This document shows positions 35,460 through 47,612 of a DNA stretch of 64,000 nucleotides, one piece after another. Source of the DNA: Spirodela intermedia. Lineage: Eukaryota > Streptophyta > Magnoliopsida > Alismatales > Araceae. Location: positions 3,761,878 through 3,825,877 of the forward strand of contig LR746264.1 in assembly GCA_902729315.2 (NCBI GenBank), given 5' to 3'. The first letter of the stretch is position 1. Every line of letters begins with the position of its first letter. Position numbers and translations under genes: made by a program. The notes under the pieces are model-generated. The model was not told the DNA's origin and searched no databases. It was given only the letters and a program-made list of their open reading frames with translations.

Positions 35460-36275
35460 TCTACAAGAGAGAGGATGTCATTTTGCATTCAACTTAAATT
35501 ATACTGATAGAGGTCATCCCTATTTATAACAAGGTCATCCCTATTGAACATAGGACAATTGTCCCTAGTTTATATTATGCTCATGGAGGAGTATCTCTCA
35601 AGGATTCCTGCCAATTCTTTGTAGATACAGATCTGGATATTCATTAAAGATCAAGGATGATCATTATCCACACATCTCAACAACTTCCAATTAGAGATTG
35701 ATCATTTTCTTATGCTGCACTATGAGTCTCTTCATGTATGTCGCCTTATTACAATGCATAATCATTATATATTGTAGCACCTACTACGTGCACACACTAA
35801 GAACTAGCCTTTTTGTCTTGGAATTTCACATCATCCAACCAAGCATGCATCTTGTTATAAACATTCTTGTGCATGTCACTTGAGTGTCATGTGTGAACTC
35901 ATTGATATGTCTCTCATAGAATGGGAGCAATGTCATCATGCACAAGGAGTGTTGTACTACTTCATAGCACGTTGGTGAGTACAGTCTTAATGTTAGGGAT
36001 CAAAGCAGATGTCCCATGGTCAGACCCTCATATAATCCTTAAGTGAGTGGGTGGATGGGGGATATGTCATTCTACATTCAGCTCAAATTACTCCAATAGA
36101 GTTCAGCCCTATTAATAACACAAAGGGTGACCATTTAGGGACAAATGACAAATTTCGTTGTGGGGAGAGTGTCCCCCCAAGATTTTTTATCATTTTTCTG
36201 TATATAGAGATCTATGTATCAACTATAAATCAAGGATGATCATTCTCCACACATCCCAACATTACCTACACCAGC
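35460..36275. repeat. Diverged direct repeat pair, about 580 bp apart
   Basis: Copies at about 35475-35692 and 36060-36272 share GATGTCATTTTGCATTCAAC (copy 2 TATGTCATTCTACATTCAGC), a middle block with CAAGGATT or CAAGATTTTT, and the end ATCAAGGATGATCATTNTCC followed by ACACATC-CAACA. They could be remnants of one transposed unit. Confidence 0.65.
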
Positions 36276-37433
36276 ACCTATTATTGACTATGTTCTTGAA
36301 CAAATGTGTAACTCCACTCCCAAAGTTATCCTAAAAATGCAAGATTTGACAAAGTGAGTTCAAGGAAGAAAATGGATGTCCCTAAATCTCTGCAAGTTAA
36401 AAATCTTACTCGAATGCTGAAAACAAGGTATCAACTCTTCCTTGTTCACTGTATCTCGGGCGTCTAGTAGGGGTGGAGTTGGTGTGGAATAGATAAGTTC
36501 AACCCACTGTATCTAGGGTGTATTCTATTGTGATTGATTATTAATTTGTGCAATTTTTCTTATTTCTCAACACTGATTTTAAATCGTAGGCAGTTCACTT
36601 TATTAAACTATTATGATTGATTTTTTATTTTTTTCTGTGCAATTTCTTTTCACCACCGGTGTTTTAAATCATAGGTAAGTTTATTTCTCTACCCCACCAA
36701 GACATTTTGATGGAGATGGCGCATATTTTGGTTTGAAAAATCAAGAACGCAAGGATAAGTTTCCTAAAGAACCAAGAACCTCCTAAAGACTTGCCATATG
36801 CGATGGAAGTTCCAAAGTTCATTCAAACTGAGGAGAAACAGATTGGATATTACTTAAGATTTTTGACATATTCGTGCATACTCAGAAGATTTTTGAGTTG
36901 GATAATGTCCCACTAAAAACCAAATATGTCTCAAATGAGTACATAGCCATACTGTATATTGCCATTTATTGCAAGACATCAATCCCTTGCCCTAGAACAT
37001 AGAATGGGACATCATACTATTACCAGCAATCTTTCAGATGAGAATGAAGGTATTGGGCACTAATTTTCTTCTTCAAGGACTAGAGAAGTATGCCGGGATC
37101 CTCCTCCTCAGATCCTTTGATTCTCATATCTAGTGACATATCACCCACCATTACTTTATGAAAGATATATTTGACTTCAGAAAAAAAAAAAAAAAAACAA
37201 ATTACAGACAGAAGAGATGCAAGCCCAAGAAACACAAGCATTGATTCATCAGATGACCCAAGCTTTTGTTTCACTTTCCAACGAAATACTGAGTTCAAGG
37301 TACACAAAGGCCACCACCTCCTTAACCCATATCTTGTATAAAGCTAGCGAGATGAGCATAAATCCGGAGGGGGCAAGCTTGCAAAGCATATCGAGCAATG
37401 GTTGTGAGTAACAAGGGGAAGATACAGAGAGAT

Positions 37434-40400
37434 CTACAAGGACAATGCTTTAAAGTTAGATAACAATGGGCTGAATGTACCATTAGGCTGAGCTCTATCG
37501 TCACGAAGAGTGAGCGCATTCAAAGTCCCAGATTCCTTCAACCAGGCAGAGACCTTTGCTCCCTGGGACACAAACCTCCCCATGTTGAACTTCTCTGCAT
37601 GGAAAGGGGAACCCATTGAAGCAAGGAGGATCTCCACAGCACGCCGGACCGAGCTCGTGCCCGCCACCTTACTGTGCTTCCCCCATCCAGTCAAGATACT
37701 GTTGAAACCGAACATTGTTATTATTGTTGCTTCCGAAGAACTAATTGAGAGTTAGGATTTTTCCCCACATAGGAACATACCTCAGCAAGTCAGGTAGTTC
37801 ACGATCCTCGGAGACAATGGAGCGTATGTTGAGCAGCCAAGCATGAACCATAGCTTGAGCTGCCCCAGAAGACATCAGGTGAAGATCCAAGCAGGAGTCA
37901 CTCCACGTGTTCTCCCAGACTTTCCGCTGCCTCCCCTCAAATACAACAAGCTGTGTTCCCCGTCTCTGTTCACAAAGAAGTAGCAGCATTAGAGATATTG
38001 AAGAGGTGGTTTCATTGAAGATATATGAACCAGGGAGTAGACTGAGTAATGATATGAGCCAGGTCATGTCTCTGTCTCAAAGCAATTTCATGCACAATAA
38101 GTGCTTTTGAGGAGCTGCAACCAACGTGATTAGTAATGGGTATATAAGATCTTCAGGTTTCTTTTGTTAGATGCATTACAGTATTGGGTTACCCCACTTA
38201 AAATCAAGCTTTATAGATCATAGGATTTCATTTATCATTTATAATGTGAGATTTTATTTATCTGATTCAAAACCAATGGACAATATGTGAACAAGGCCAA
38301 TCCATAGGATTTCATCTTAATATGGGACTATTCCGACAAGAAATTGAACGAGAAATTAATTTCATGCTCCAAAAGAGCTTCAAGGACCTGCGACCAATCT
38401 CCTGATAATGGGTGGAACATATTAGATCCTTCAAAAATTCTTTTTTCCCTATCTAAAAAAAAATCATTTATTGGGCTATCCAGCTTAAAATCAATCTATG
38501 CAGTCATAGGAGTTTACTTAATATTTCAAATGTGATATTATTCTAGCACCATGCTAGTCCACATCAGTAGAAAATGATTATATATATTATTTCTGGTTAG
38601 GGACTATGACAGCAAGATACAGTGATTAGTCATTTATTTATTTATTTAAGTGCCAAGATCTATACAGAGTCAACCCCAACAAAGGCTTCATAAAATTAGC
38701 TCACCTGGCCAAAGTGCCACAGCATATCGGTCAGAGCATTGTAGAAGCCAGCTGCCGTCGACGAGTCCATCCTCTTCAATTCATCAAAGAGAGACCGGGC
38801 CTGGACCCACACATCCCTTGAGCCCATCAGAAGCCCATGAGCAACCCCATAGACGTGGTTGTCAAATGACTGGAGCTGAACCAACAAGGTGGAGGCATCC
38901 TCAAAAGAGTCGCACCGGCTGCCACCACAGACACAGTGAACAGGGTCAGCCGGAGATCCACAAACCAGGACCTAAAATGCTAAAAATGGAGGCAAGATGA
39001 TAGAGGACTCTTGATTTCACCTGCAGGCATTCAAGATGGCCGAGAAGGTTACCACATTTGGCTTTATGCCCAGGCAATGCATTCTGCGGAAAAGATCGAA
39101 AATGCAAACCAACTCCTGGGAGCTCCTCCTCGCCGCTTCTGTGACAGGAGCACTGCCTCTTGCCAGCCGCCCAAAAACCTGCAGAATTTTGCCATCGCCC
39201 TCCTTAGCCTCCTTCTCACCCCTGCCACCGGCCTCCTCCACCAGGGCTGACCTCCCAAAGGCGTCGATGATGGAGTTGAAGGTGACCACATTGGGCCTGA
39301 TCCCCACCATTATCATCTCATTGAGCAACCAGGCCGCCGACTCCACCAGCCCATTCTTACACAGCGTGTCGATCAGGGAGCTGTACAGGACCACATCCGA
39401 CTTCAAGCCCGTCCCCCTGAACTCCATGTACATGTCCATGGCGCTCTGGTACATGCCCGCCTTGGAGTAGACGTCTATCAGGGTGGAATAGGTGAGCACA
39501 TTGGGCTGGATCTTCTCCTCCTTCATCTTCTGAACCAGATAGGAAACAGTCTCGAACCTGCCCTGCTTCCCGTACCCGGCTATCAGAGCATTGTAGGTGA
39601 CGATATCTCTGTCAATTCCGAGCCTATCCATCTCCTCGGAGGTCCTCACCACATCTTCATACCTCCCCATCTTGACGAAGATGGAGAGGAGGGTGTTGAA
39701 GCAGACCCTGTCAGGGGTAATGCCCACAGACTTGAGCTCGTCGTATAGCCTCAGCGCCTCCTCAAACCTGTCCAGCTTCGAGTACCCATCCATCAGAGTA
39801 CTGTAAGTGACCACATTGGGGAGGACATTGCTAACCCGCATCTCTGTAAGCAGCCACACGGCCATCTCCATGTTCCCGCACTTGCAGACAGCATCAATGA
39901 AGGTGTTGTAGGTGAAGACATCTCTGGAGACCCCTCTCAGGAGCATTTCGTCGAACATCTCCCTAGCATCTTCCCAGTGCCCTGCGCGGCTGCAACCAGC
40001 GAGCAGGGAGTTGAAGGTCACCTTGTCTGGGCGCACCCCATTGCTCAGCATCTCCCTGAAGATCTGGGTCATCCTCTGGAGGTCTTCTCCGCCCTTCCCA
40101 CAGGCGTCGATCACTGTGTTGTAGGTCACGCTGTTGGGCCTCAAGCCGACGGCTTTCATGGTTTCGAAGAGCTTCAGGGCCTCTGAGGAGAGCCCGCTGC
40201 GTGCGTAGGCGGAGATGAGGGCGGAGTAGGCGTAGACGGTGTGGCCATAGCCGCCTGCAAGGCCTGCGTCGAAGGCCTCCTTGGCCAGGTCGGGGCGACC
40301 CATCTTCCCCAGGACACTGATCAGGGCAGTGAGGAGCTTCCCCTTCTCCGTGTGATCTCTCATCCTGGGCATGGCGAAGTGGAAGCATTCAACCACCTTG

Positions 40401-40981
40401 AGGCATCCTTTGTCGCCCCTTTCCCCCAGCTGCCGGATGAGATGGACGTAGTCGTCGGAGCCGGAGAGGATGAGATCGTAGTTGAGGAGGAGGTTGGTGA
40501 GGGATTCGCCGGTGGCGCTGCTGCCCAGATGAGTGAGACAGTCGAGCACGGCGGTGGAAGGGGGCCGCTGGTGGCCGCCGCCGCCGGTGGAGGCTCTGGG
40601 GCGGTTTACGTGCCTCTTGGAGACGACCCTCGTGGACCTCGCTCCCCGGAACTCGGGGCCCAGCTCCGCCTTGGTGGCGCCGCCGCCTTGGGAGGAGGAA
40701 GGGGAGGAGGTGGAGGAAGCGGCGGCGACGGAGCAGAGGGAGGTGACAGAGGCCGTAAGAGTGCTGCCGCTGGCAGCTGCCGGGGAAGCGGCATTAATGG
40801 CAGATGAGGAGGAGGAGAGAACGGAGGAGGAGGGGGAGGAGGCGGGGAATCTCTGGGAGATCCTCCGGTGGCTCTGGTTCGGGTGCCGGAGGTGTTTCTG
40901 GAGCTGGTTGGGGAAGTTCTGGTGGTGGACCTGGTGGGCTCCGGAAGGGTTCATATAATGGGTGGGAGTGGACGAGGCCAT
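37434..40981 (-). CDS. GUN1: GENOMES UNCOUPLED 1, PPR-SMR protein, plastid
   Basis: GUN1 integrates plastid-to-nucleus retrograde signals. Four exons: 40981-39021, 38918-38705, 37965-37781, 37698-37434, all GT-AG and in phase, giving 874 residues (Arabidopsis about 918). The N-terminus is Ser/Ala-rich and transit-like, followed by [20 protein letters not shown]. About ten 35-residue PPR motifs follow (for example [50 protein letters not shown]). The region [18 protein letters not shown] and [20 protein letters not shown] precedes the C-terminal SMR domain, which keeps the [19 protein letters not shown] motif, then [11 protein letters not shown]. The ATG at 40981 is the first in frame. It stands head to head with IREG3, 2.1 kb away, another plastid gene. 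Confidence 0.95.
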
Positions 40982-43085
40982 TTCAATGGCGGAGGAGAAG
41001 CCCAATTTCAATGGCCTCTCCTATGTTGGTTTGAGGCAGAATGGGAAGATCGCACGGAGATCAGAGGACAGCTTGGAGGATAACGGACATAAGAGCATGG
41101 AAGATTGCTCAACGAACGGCATGAGCTGATCCGGAGAAGAGGAAGACGAAGACGAAGACGAAGAGGAAGGGGATTTTTGCCGGAGTCTTAGGGGAGAGGC
41201 TGATCGCCTTCTCTGAAGGGCCAATCTTTCAAACCAGACGGCGGCGAGTTTCGGAGACTGGGAAATCGCCGGCGGCGAGACCCAGAAGGCTCCGGGGGAG
41301 GGAGAAGCAGAGGCCGCGAGAGGGGACAGCGCTGGAGTTGGAGTTGGGTGGGTGGGTGGGTGGGTGTGGGAGGGAGCAGGAGAGGATAGAGTATCGGAGA
41401 AGACGAAGGGATCGGATTACGCAGAGGAATATTACAGATCAGCCCCTGGATCTTTTGTGTGGTGGGCGTGTTGGGGATTGACCCCTTATCAACTTCTGCC
41501 TAGATTTCCCCATTTAGTGTGAATCATTGCGCTCCCCCCTCGTTGACCCGACACTGTTTCCTACTTTGGTCAACCGCACAGAGTTCTATCGTAAAGTAAT
41601 CAAAGAACGCTCCTCTTTTGCTAGTAATATTGTGGATCTGGGGAAAGGGGGGTTGACCACGCGAGATAAGGTCAAAGAACAATGAGCAAGGTGGACCCTT
41701 TAAAAGGATTCTATCTTGGGAAACTTAGCTCGATATTGACCGATACTGTACTAAAGTTTTGATGGGTATTATCCTCATATTATCCCTTGTATCTTCTGTG
41801 CGGTGGGCATGATGGGTATTGACCCCTTAGATGCCCAGTTTCCCCATTTAGTGTGAATCATTGCGCTCCCCCTCGTTGACCATATCGACATTAGTCAACC
41901 ACACCCAATTATATCATAAAGTCATCAAAGGATGCCCATTTGTTGCTCATAACATTGTGGTTTGGGACAAGGGTAGTTGACCATTTGAGATGAGGTCAAA
42001 AAACAATGCGTGATGATGAGTCAATGAGAAAAGTGTCCATATTATGTGGTGAACTTTGGCTTATCAATCATTATGCTGGGAAACTTAGCTTGATATTAAA
42101 TAAATACCCTAAATTACATTCTCTCTCTTACAAGCTGAGAGTCAACCCATAGCTTGTTTAGTGGGTTTTTATCAGGTCAAAGCCAGAACGGTCCATTAAC
42201 AACCTTAATTAGGGCCCATATTACACGAGGAGTGGGCATAAATAAACTCCTATTATTTATTATTTATTATAATATAAAAATACTTATTTATATACTTTCT
42301 CTCTCCATTCGGAGGTGCCGCCGTCATTCGTCACAAGGGCAGCAAATGGCCGAGATTCCGACACCGAGAGCTCCGCAAGCCCACATTCGGATCCTCCACG
42401 TGGGCCCCGCGCGACCCAGATGGATGGATGGTCGAAGATTCTCCCTTTTACAGATAGAGCACTATTAGAGAGATAATCTACTTTTCATATTATTAACTAT
42501 AAATATTTTTTATATACCCTTCATGTAAAAGTATACAAAAACTGCCCTTGTAACTTATTAAATTGCTCATGTGCCATTTAAATAGTGCCCAATAAATTCA
42601 ATGGACCTTCATAGCCATTCTTTGAGATGGTGGGCCCCACTCATTCTGTAGTTCCCGTCCCACTTATTTTTCCATTCGTCCATAATTTGAAGATCACGTC
42701 TGTGAAATGGTTATGAAATAATTTTACAATAAATAGGGCGATTATGTTATAGTAAATAAATATAGGGATTTTATAACAAAAAGGTTGTCTTCAGGCAGCT
42801 TCATCCCTTCTTGTTCTTCTTCCTCTCTGAGCACCCCAGTGTTTGGATAAGAAGGGCCAAAGAAGAGTACCAGTAGCAGCAGAGGAGGAGCGCATTCTCC
42901 TCCGGTGCTCAGCACCTCCACCGCGGCCACCCATGTCACAGGGATAAGGAGTGAACACGGCAGCTGGTCTCCGAAATCCTTGGTAAAGCTGTGATATCTT
43001 GCAGGGTACCTCTCTGCTTATGAGGCTGCATGAGTGAGCGGGGAGCAGAGGGCTTCCTCTTCAATCCCATATTCCTCAAGTACCC
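40982..43085. promoter_or_regulatory. Divergent promoter region between GUN1 (-) and IREG3 (+)
   Basis: It contains the GUN1 leader (GA-rich on the plus strand, with a GACGAA repeat at 41139-41165 and GGGT repeats at 41346-41366), a 340-bp-period tandem duplication (41440-42015), and an AT-rich stretch. A TATA-like AAATAAATATAG at about 42753 could serve IREG3. Two ATGs at 43020 and 43030 precede the IREG3 start and open short upstream reading frames. Confidence 0.5.
41440..42015. repeat. Imperfect tandem duplication, about 340-bp period
   Basis: Copies at about 41448-41685 and 41789-42012 share GTGGGC-TG-TGGG-ATTGACCCCTTA, CCCCATTTAGTGTGAATCAT, TGCGCTCCCCCTCGTTGACC, AAAGT-ATCAAAG and TTGACCA-GAGATNAGGTCAA followed by AACAATG. 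Confidence 0.9.
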
Positions 43086-46000
43086 ATGGGATTGGTTACC
43101 GTTGGCCGGCCTCCGCTACCATATGGGTTGTCCATTTCCTTCTCTCGTTCCTTCCGGAGAGCACCTGCGGCTTTCCAACTTGGCTGCGGCGGCCACCTCG
43201 TCCCTGCCGGGCGGCTGAAGGCTTCGTTGTCGCCCGTCCACAGGCGAGCTTCTTGCTGCCTTATTATTTGCCTTCATTTTGCGTGTTCTGATGGTGCTTG
43301 TGACCTTAGAGCTCGAGTCTTCATTTCCTCGGGAGTTATGAGTGTATTCTTGGTAGGTGGTATTTGAATTGGAGTTTCTTTAATGCTGCTTGTGTGGGGT
43401 GCGTCAAGGAGCTCTGCTCCATTAAGAGGTAGGATTCGCAGAGAATCGTTCTGCCTGTCTTGCAAACGGCTAGGAACTGATAGAGGGTTTGGGCATCCAA
43501 TTTCCATCATCTGCTGGCAATAATTTCGTTTAGTTTGACAGCTTAACAGTCTTTCGTGCTTGGAAGGCTTCGATGATGTCTATAAGCGACCAATCCACGA
43601 TCTTGTTGTTTATTATTTTCTCATTTCATTTCCAAGTTTGTGCGAAATTTTCAATTAAAAAGCCATTTTTTATCCAGATTTTTGCAGTTGACCCATTTTC
43701 TTGACACTAGATCACTATATGAAAATTTTCATAATCGTGTCAGTTATTTAATCTCGATGAAAGACGCTTCCTATAGTTTGTATTTCTCTTTCAATTGTTA
43801 TGCGGGGTTTAATGTTTCGGAGATTTTTTGTGGAGGTTGGCTAAACTCTGTATCCTTTGGATTAAAAAAATATAGAACTTCTCTAATACTAATATCTTGA
43901 TGATCACAGATGTCATTCCATTTATCATTTGAATTCAAGACGTTATTTTTAACCTCTGTCCAAATTTTATTAACCCGTTTTATTTATCATTGATCTTTTC
44001 TCCATATTTGAGTATTTCATCCTGCTTTGATCCCTTGCCTTAATTTCTAGAACTTCATCGTGTTGAGCATGTGAGGGATATTCTCTATTAGTTCCTTCTT
44101 AGGCGTTCAAACCTTTCTAGAGCTTGTGGATGGAACTGGGTTCAGATTAATGACACTTTTGGAGAGAAGGTTTTGTGCTTATATGTTCTTCGTCTGTCTT
44201 CTTCAGATTTGACAGCTTGACTTCAAGGTGTTATGTCGCACATACTGAGGTTGATCTGGATCACGTTCAGGCAGAAGATGAAGCTTCAGTCGCCCTTTCA
44301 CCGAACAGTCCCATTTGCACCATTCCACTTGTCCATCATAGATCAGTCATTCTTGAACCTGAGCCTTTGAACTTCCTGGGCAAAGAAGATTATCTGAGTA
44401 ATCTTCTGACAACATTACCGGTATGCCATTAAAATTCTGATTTTGCGTTTAAAAATTGTTTGTGGCACTGGAAGATGGTATTAAACTATTATCTACGTCT
44501 AGCTTGCGCGGTTCTTATATTTTCCTGGCATCTTCCAGGTCCTCACAGAGGAGCAGCAAGATGCTCTCGCAGCCACCCCTGCTCATCCTGCTGGTTTATA
44601 TGGTGGGCTCTTCTTTCTGATTATCTACAGATGCATACAGTATGCATCAGATATGTTACTATTGTGCATGCCTGAAAACCTCTTCTGCAAATGACTATTG
44701 CCTCAACATTCTTTTATGTACTTCAGTTGTACTTTTACGATTAAACTTGTGAGAATATCAGAATATCTAATTTCGAGATTCTAATGGAGATGAATACATT
44801 TTCAGCTCTGTATGCTAGTTCTTTGGCTGGGAATATGGTGGCACAGCTATGGAATTTCACCTGGCCTGCTGCTGTTGCCCTGCTCCATCCAAGCCTTTTA
44901 CCTGTCGCTGTTGTGGGTTTCTTCACTAAGGTAACAGGATTAGATTGGTCCATATGGAAAATGGGAAATATAAACAAGAAATCTTACATTCATTCGTGAT
45001 TCGCAGCTTGTGATGTTTTCTGCTGGTCCCCTGGTCGGCAATCTTGTGGACTGTTTTCCTAGAATTCCCGCTTATAACGTCTTAAGTCTCATTCAGGTGC
45101 GTTCTCATTCGTCTAGTCTTATGTATTGCCATTGTTAATGTCATAATTTTGCACTTTAACTTATAACTTATGGATGCGGGCATTGTCTAGTGAGCAGATT
45201 TGTGATTGTTGATGTCGTTCTTTCTCAGACATCTGCACAGCTAACATCAGCAATGATGATCATCTATGCCTACAATTCTGCTCGCCATTCTTCTGCTTCA
45301 GCCATGCTTGTCCAACCATGGTTTATTGTGTTGATACTTGCTGAGGCTATTGAGAATATGGCGGGACTGACTATGGGGGTTATGATGGACCGCGACTGGG
45401 TCGTGCAGGTAGTGTGATGTCTTCTTTTTCTCTCATGATGATGCAGCATCCTGTTCTTTCTGCGAAACGCCATGTTCCTTTCTAATGTGAGCTGCTTCTC
45501 CGACGTGAAGTTAGCAGGCTCGAACCGGCCAATTGCACTAGCAGAAGCAAATGCAATGCTTAGTCGGGTTGATCTTATCTGTGAGGTGATAACCTCCCTG
45601 ATTTTCCATCTTTCCTTTGATTCAATGTCTGTTTTTTTGATCTTGAGTGATATATGTATATTAATTTATATTGACGAATTTCTATTTATTTAGAATATTT
45701 TATTTAAGTCTAGTTATTGGCCTAAAGTGGCCATTTATATTTCCAGTGGACTGAAAGTGGCCATTTTTGGGTTCTGGCAGATAGCAGGGGCTTCACTTTT
45801 TGGGTTTCTCTTAACTAAATATGATCCAGTCACGTGCTTAAAGCTAGCAGCTGGGATCATGATTTGTGCACTTCCTATCCTGGTTAGCCTTTTTTTAAGC
45901 TTGACCTTGTTACCTATCAACAGTATACTTCATATCTGAAGAATCTTCCCAACTCTGCAGGTGTCTCTGTGTCATCTAACTAACAGACTTTCTAGTGGGG

Positions 46001-47421
46001 TTCTTGATCGCTGTAAGTTCCCACTGCCAGGTGATAAAGCTCGAAGTGACCCTCTTCCCAACTTGGGCTGTATAGGTAGTAATGCTGGTCCACTCAGAAT
46101 CGCTTTCACATTTTCTTTCTTGGAGGCCGTTTCTGATACCGTTGAACTGATGCAGTGAGGAATGGTATGGATGCGATTAGAAATGGATGGATGGAGTACA
46201 AACTTCAGCCTGTTCTTCCCGCAAGTATGGCATATGTGTTGCTCTATTTCAACATTGCTCTTGAGCCAGGTGCCCTAATGACTGCATTCTTGACCCACCG
46301 TGGTATGTTCCCACTGCCCTCTCAGTCATGTGTTATTTCCAACTGCAAAGGTTATCACATGACCTTTCACTGTGCGATGTGACTGCCTTGCACACATGAT
46401 CTCAAATTATCCTTGTATCTAGAAATTTCATCTTATTAAGTAATCGCTGAAACATTGGAAGAATGCCATTTGATGATATCAAGTTCTGATGAAATTCCAA
46501 AAGCCTATGTCTATCTTAAAACTTAAATCTGTATTAATCTGAAAAAACTTGTCTTTGAAAAGGTTAAATGGATATCAGCATCTTCCTTTTCCGTCCTATA
46601 AATAGAAAAGCCTGTGATTTTTCCCATTCATGGCTGCTAGCTTCTGTTTCCGTACATCGTTGGTGGCATCTCTGATGCATTTATTTCATTATGCCAGGAA
46701 TAAGCCCATATGTTATCGGCGGTTTCAGTGGATTATGTGCTTTCATGGGCATTGCAGCAACTTTCACCTCTGCAAGTCTTGTCAAGAGGCTGGGTATTTT
46801 GAAGGTCATTTTGAATATTTCCAGCCTATCAGGATTATGTATTCATTTTTTCAGCCTTCTGATCTCTATCTGGACTTGAAGTAGTTGGTTCTAACATTCT
46901 AACTGCTGTTCCAGGCGGGAGCAGCTGGGTTGATCTTTCAGGCTTCGCTTCTTTCCACGGCTGCTTTTGTGTTCTGCTGTGGCTCACTGACTAATCGAAC
47001 ACCACTCATGATATTCCTATTTTTGATTGTAAGTACTGAACATTTTACAACATGTGTCAAAAAATTAGCTTTGGCATGCTGTTTTTTCGTGGACCTTCTT
47101 CTGGAAAATTCTAAAAACTTATTATTTTTCGTTATTCAGGTATTGTCAAGGTTGGGAGTTAAGTCATATGAGGTCGTGGGGACCCAAATTCTTCAAACTG
47201 GTATACCCGCCAACAAAGCAAATCTCATAGGCGCCACGGAGGTTTCAATGGCAAGCCTTGCGGAGCTGGTGATGCTGGGTGTCGCCATAATTGCCAATGA
47301 TGTGTCGCATTTTGGATTCCTGGCTCTCCTATCTGTCTCTTCTGTTGTGGGAGCTGCATGGATGTTCTGTCAGTGGCTGGCCAATCCGACTGAAGAACAG
47401 AGGAAGCTCTTTTATTTTTGA
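43086..47421 (+). CDS. IREG3: Ferroportin-like transporter, plastid (SLC40A3; MAR1/IREG3)
   Basis: An envelope transporter of the ferroportin family; in Arabidopsis MAR1/IREG3 is linked to plastid iron or chelator handling and antibiotic entry. Thirteen exons: 43086-43243, 44207-44420, 44539-44602, 44806-44930, 45007-45096, 45229-45408, 45511-45585, 45781-45882, 45961-46075, 46156-46302, 46698-46804, 46915-47028, 47140-47421, giving 590 residues (Arabidopsis about 598). The N-terminus is transit-like ([20 protein letters not shown]). Conserved parts include [57 protein letters not shown]-like [21 protein letters not shown] and [18 protein letters not shown]. Many membrane helices are evident. 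The end of exon 1 is the least certain join: only a GC donor (CACAG|GCGAGC) gives a strong in-phase site. It lacks gaps relative to the family. Confidence 0.94.
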
Positions 47422-47612
47422 TCCTCGGTCACATGGTTGGTAGGCATCATTTCTCCTTATGATCAATGATTATTTTCTCATTTATTCATAGTTACTGTAG
47501 TTAGCGTTGGAAAAGATTTAGGCCCTTTTATTTTTGCTTTCATTAGAGTCTGTTTCATGGTTGGTAAGTGTCATTTCTCCTTATAATCAATGATCAATTA
47601 CTCATTTATTCA
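47405..47612 (+). repeat. Tandem duplication covering the IREG3 stop codon
   Basis: Copies at about 47407-47491 and 47523-47612 (period about 116 bp) share CTTTTATTTTTG, CATGGTTGGTAAG, TCATTTCTCCTTATNATCAA followed by TGAT and CTCATTTATTCA. The first copy carries the last codons and stop of IREG3. Confidence 0.8.

Larger units (their letters stand above)
30838..37433. other. Gene-free AT-rich region
   Basis: About 6.6 kb with no supported gene. 30840-31390 is GC-rich spacer. A GA array lies at 31502-31522. From 31.4 to 37.1 kb the sequence is AT-rich with only short open frames. It holds a possible retroelement remnant and a diverged repeat pair, both listed separately, and a poly-A run at 37180-37198. 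Confidence 0.6.

Noticed and set aside
40241-40807. 188-codon plus-strand frame
   Set aside because: It is antisense to the first exon of GUN1, with Gly/Glu-rich composition caused by GC-rich codons.
45720-45770. Short repeat AAAGTGGCCATTT near IREG3 exon 8
   Set aside because: Two copies of a 13-bp word within an intron; too short to call a feature.
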